Source of the DNA: RGIG2945 sp045540355
Lineage (GTDB): Bacteria; Bacillota; Clostridia; Oscillospirales; Acutalibacteraceae
Reading direction: 5' to 3'
NCBI GenBank assembly: GCA_045540355.1
Contig: JAZQHB010000104.1
Coordinates: forward strand, 1-8,707
Length of the DNA stretch: 8,707 nt
In this document: one piece after another, positions 6,951-8,707 of the stretch
How positions within the stretch are numbered: the stretch's first letter is position 1
How the letters are laid out: every line of letters begins with the position of its first letter
Notes under the pieces: generated by a model
What the model was told of the DNA's origin: nothing
Seen by the model: only the letters and a program-made list of their open reading frames with translations
Databases searched by the model: none
Made by a program: the position numbers and the translations under genes

Positions 6951-7646
6951 TTAAAGTTCTGTTACTATAGTGCTTTGGCGAGAAACAGTGATTTCCAGAT
7001 TGCCGTTTCTGCAACGGATTTTGTCTATCAATTCTTTTTCCTTGGCGGGGTCTTTGAGTGTTACATCATAGGTAAGTCTGAACATACTTCCCATGTTTAT
7101 TGTTTTCACATTGACAAGCTCATGCGATGATGTATAGTCTGCAAAAACTTCATCGAACACACCTGTGTAATCAAGGTCCTCAGGAATCGTAATTCTGAAA
7201 GTTTTGTATGTATCTGAATTCTTTTTTGTGCCAAAGCTGAGCTTGTTATAAATCATAAACACAAGACACATAACAAGAGTAAACAAAACAGAATACCCGA
7301 GGTAACCCATTCCGGCTATAAGACCTGCACCCATTGCGAGGAATATCGTTCCTATTTCCTTGGCAGTACCGGGGATTGAACGGAAACGCACAAGACTGAA
7401 TGCACCTGCAACCGCAACACCCGTTCCGATATTGCCGTTGACCATCATTATAACAACGCAAACTACCGCCGGAAGAAGTGCTAATGTTACAACAAAGCTC
7501 TTTGTGTATTTTGTTTTATACATATATGCAAAAGCCATTAAAAGACCTAAAACGATTGATACACCAAGACAGAGCAAAAAGTCGCTTATGCTTATGACTG
7601 ATGTTGTACCTGTATCAAAAAGTCCTTTAAATAATGATTCAAGCAT
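6951..7646 (-). CDS. DUF4956 family membrane protein
   Basis: 231 residues. There are four likely membrane segments: about 22-43, 50-69, 99-115 and 116-134. The motif GAFSLVRFRSIPGTAKEIG (81-99) between the second and third is the hallmark of DUF4956. A soluble C-terminal domain of about 95 residues (from 140) faces one side of the membrane. ATG 7646 follows AAGGAGG (7662-7656) by 9 nt, and this site lies inside the end of the upstream VTC gene. The two genes overlap by 8 nt, so they are translationally coupled. DUF4956 proteins are commonly found next to VTC-domain proteins and are thought to form a membrane partner. The biochemical function is not known. Confidence 0.88.
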   Translation of the reverse strand: MLESLFKGLFDTGTTSVISISDFLLCLGVSIVLGLLMAFAYMYKTKYTKSFVVTLALLPAVVCVVIMMVNGNIGTGVAVAGAFSLVRFRSIPGTAKEIGTIFLAMGAGLIAGMGYLGYSVLFTLVMCLVFMIYNKLSFGTKKNSDTYKTFRITIPEDLDYTGVFDEVFADYTSSHELVNVKTINMGSMFRLTYDVTLKDPAKEKELIDKIRCRNGNLEITVSRQSTIVTEL

Positions 7647-8355
7647 TTTGTTTTTCCTCCTTTAGTGCCGGAAATATTATTGTCTGATACGCTGTTCCGT
7701 ATTTTGAAAATGAGGTCTTGAATAACTTTTCTCTTGAAAGCACCTGTGTTAACCACAACGGTATTCCGCCTGAGCATTTTATTTCCATCATCACTTTACC
7801 TTCTTCAAGAATCCTTGTGCCGCCTATCTCCGACTTCAATGACAAATCGGTACTGCGACAAAGAATGTTTTCGTCAAAGGTTATCCTGAAATCCGACTGT
7901 TCTTTTGTATAATAAGCTTCTCGCTCATAAGATAAAAAAACTGTCGGTCTGAGTTTTACGTAATATCTTATAAAATAATCAATCTCATCGGAAATTTGTG
8001 TGCTTTCCTCGGGATATTTGCCCGAATAAAGCCATTTCATTGCCTTGGCTTCACTTATCGGTATTCTCCGCTTGTAAACGACTGAATCAAATTTCTTTTT
8101 AAGCTCCACAAAAACATCACTGTCATCTGTTGCCTGAGAGTAGCTTCTTATACGGATTTTTTCTTTGTATGAGGGCTTTTCTATTGAACGGCGAATCAAG
8201 CGATAGTTTTCGGTGTCGAAATATACATTTCTGATAATCGTCCTGCCGTAGTTATCCAAAGACATATACGGCTTCATTGCTTCAAGAATTATCTCTTTTT
8301 GCTCGGTTGTCAGCAGATACTTCAACTCATATCGTTTAAACACCGTCTTATACAA
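7639..8355 (-). CDS. VTC-domain protein (polyphosphate polymerase-like)
   Basis: 238 residues from a TTG start. TTG 8355-8353 lies 6 nt after AAAGGAGGG (8370-8362) and gives MYKTVFKRYELKYLL, the typical beginning of this family. A GTG at 8382 would add nine residues but lies upstream of the ribosome binding site and has none of its own. The domain is a triphosphate-tunnel fold related to yeast Vtc4, which makes polyphosphate from ATP. The tunnel residues visible are K7-R8, K66, R68 and R70, E84-K86-K88, K95-R96-R97, R145 (YERE), R157 (FRITFD), E191-K193 (MEIK) and K218 (SKYG). All the expected basic strands are present, so it is probably active. Bacterial members often pair with DUF4956, as here, and sometimes with CotH-like proteins, which are not in this window. 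Polyphosphate synthesis is inferred from the family. Confidence 0.85.
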   Translation of the reverse strand: MYKTVFKRYELKYLLTTEQKEIILEAMKPYMSLDNYGRTIIRNVYFDTENYRLIRRSIEKPSYKEKIRIRSYSQATDDSDVFVELKKKFDSVVYKRRIPISEAKAMKWLYSGKYPEESTQISDEIDYFIRYYVKLRPTVFLSYEREAYYTKEQSDFRITFDENILCRSTDLSLKSEIGGTRILEEGKVMMEIKCSGGIPLWLTQVLSREKLFKTSFSKYGTAYQTIIFPALKEEKQNA

Positions 8356-8370
8356 CTCAAACCCTCCTTT
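8353..8370 (-). promoter_or_regulatory. Ribosome binding site and TTG start of the VTC gene
   Basis: AAAGGAGGG at 8370-8362 followed after 6 nt by TTG 8355-8353. This placement decides the start in favour of the TTG over the upstream in-frame GTG at 8382. Confidence 0.7.
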
Positions 8371-8429
8371 GCACAATATCACGCTTTCATTTTACCGCAT
8401 TTTCTGTGAATATCTGTTTAGTTTTTTTT

Positions 8430-8459
8430 AATATATTGTAAATTTTTCTATTTAAACAA
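8430..8459 (-). promoter_or_regulatory. Possible promoter of the VTC-DUF4956 operon
   Basis: On the minus strand TTGTTT (8459-8454), 18 nt, TATATT (8435-8430). The -10 differs from consensus at one base and the -35 at three. The surrounding 8383-8544 stretch is very AT-rich, so weak matches are expected by chance. I see no gene or structured RNA in it. Confidence 0.3.
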
Positions 8460-8560
8460 AACTAAATACAAATAAGATTTTACTATAAATTATCGAAAAA
8501 AGCAAGAAAGGAAAATCAAGAAAAGCTTCTCATGGCAGCAATAATGAAATGCACCCCAAA

Positions 8561-8589
8561 TGTTAAACATTGTGATATAATGTTTAACA
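8561..8589 (+). promoter_or_regulatory. Transposase promoter inside a perfect 11-bp inverted repeat
   Basis: TGTTAAACATT (8561-8571) and AATGTTTAACA (8579-8589) are perfect inverted repeats around a 7-nt loop. The loop and right arm contain an extended -10, TGATATAAT (8573-8581), with no good -35. AGGAGG (8589-8594) begins at the last base of the palindrome. The arrangement would suit an operator, or a hairpin that affects translation from read-through RNA. Confidence 0.6.
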
Positions 8590-8604
8590 GGAGGGGTGAT
8601 TTTT

Positions 8605-8707
8605 ATGCCAAAGGGAATACCGAACAGAAGATACACAGGGGAATTCAAGCAAAAAGTAGTAGAAATAATGCAGAAGGAAAAGTTAAGTTACCGAGAAACA
8701 GCACGAC
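8605..8707 (+). CDS. IS3-family transposase OrfA, N-terminal part (cut by window edge)
   Basis: Only 34 codons are visible. ATG 8605 follows AGGAGG (8589-8594) by 10 nt. The peptide begins MPKGIPNRRYTGEFKQKVVE and continues with KLSYRETAR. The pattern 'R+YtgEFK.kvVe.......syrETAr' is the beginning of the helix-turn-helix domain of IS3/IS150 OrfA (HTH_28/Tnp_1 type), which binds the element's ends. OrfB, the integrase part expressed by frameshift, would follow beyond 8707. It reads away from the VTC operon. Confidence 0.8.
   Translation, partial: MPKGIPNRRYTGEFKQKVVEIMQKEKLSYRETAR

Larger units (their letters stand above)
8545..8707 (+). mobile_element. Left end of an IS3/IS150-type insertion sequence
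   Basis: From 8545 the sequence reads TGAAATGCACCCCAAATG. This lines up with the terminal inverted repeat of IS150-group elements as I remember it (TG, three bases, TGCACCC, then GTT..AC). The boundary at 8545 is the best fit; 8550 is the alternative. It is followed by a promoter, a palindrome and the start of OrfA. The right end and target duplication lie outside the window. Confidence 0.65.

Noticed and set aside
7360..7665. A 101-codon plus-strand frame opposite the DUF4956 gene
   Set aside because: It is antisense to the conserved RFRSIPGTAKEI region and the transmembrane segments, with no motif of its own.
8380..8382. GTG 8382 as the start of the VTC gene
   Set aside because: It lies upstream of the only good ribosome binding site (8362-8370), and the extra nine residues are not typical of the family. 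TTG 8355 is preferred.

Overview
The window looks like a low-to-medium GC Firmicute, most likely a gut-type clostridium (Oscillospiraceae or Lachnospiraceae-like). This is inferred from four things: strong AGGAGG ribosome binding sites, AT-rich intergenic DNA with canonical sigma-A promoters, Listeria-Bacteroides (Flg_new/InlB-B) repeats in a giant exported protein, and a VTC-domain/DUF4956 gene pair. No rRNA, tRNA or CRISPR was seen.

Layout. Positions 1-5024 (minus) are one uninterrupted reading frame of at least 1674 codons that runs off the left edge. It starts at a GTG behind a good ribosome binding site and encodes an exported mosaic protein: signal peptide, glycerophosphodiester phosphodiesterase (GDPD) domain, CBM6-like carbohydrate-binding module, two tandem beta-sandwich-like modules, then an array of Flg_new repeats interrupted by two unrelated inserts. 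Codon usage changes sharply near 2220, where the enzymatic half meets the repeat half.

Positions 5025-5295 hold two divergent promoters. The rightward one drives 5296-6897 (plus), a 533-residue protein that fuses an N-terminal nitrilase/carbon-nitrogen hydrolase to a second, cytoplasmic GDPD domain. A hairpin terminator at 6907-6935 separates it from the convergent operon on the minus strand. That operon is a VTC-domain protein (7639-8355, probable TTG start) overlapping a DUF4956 membrane protein (6951-7646).

Positions 8383-8544 are AT-rich non-coding DNA. From about 8545 the left end of an IS3/IS150-type insertion sequence begins, with a palindrome over its promoter and the first codons of its transposase OrfA, which is cut by the window edge.

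How the genes may work together (inference): the two divergent genes both carry GDPD domains, one outside and one inside the cell. They may act in sequence on a glycerophosphodiester, with the nitrilase half removing an amide from the product. The VTC/DUF4956 pair is a separate unit related to polyphosphate or envelope functions.
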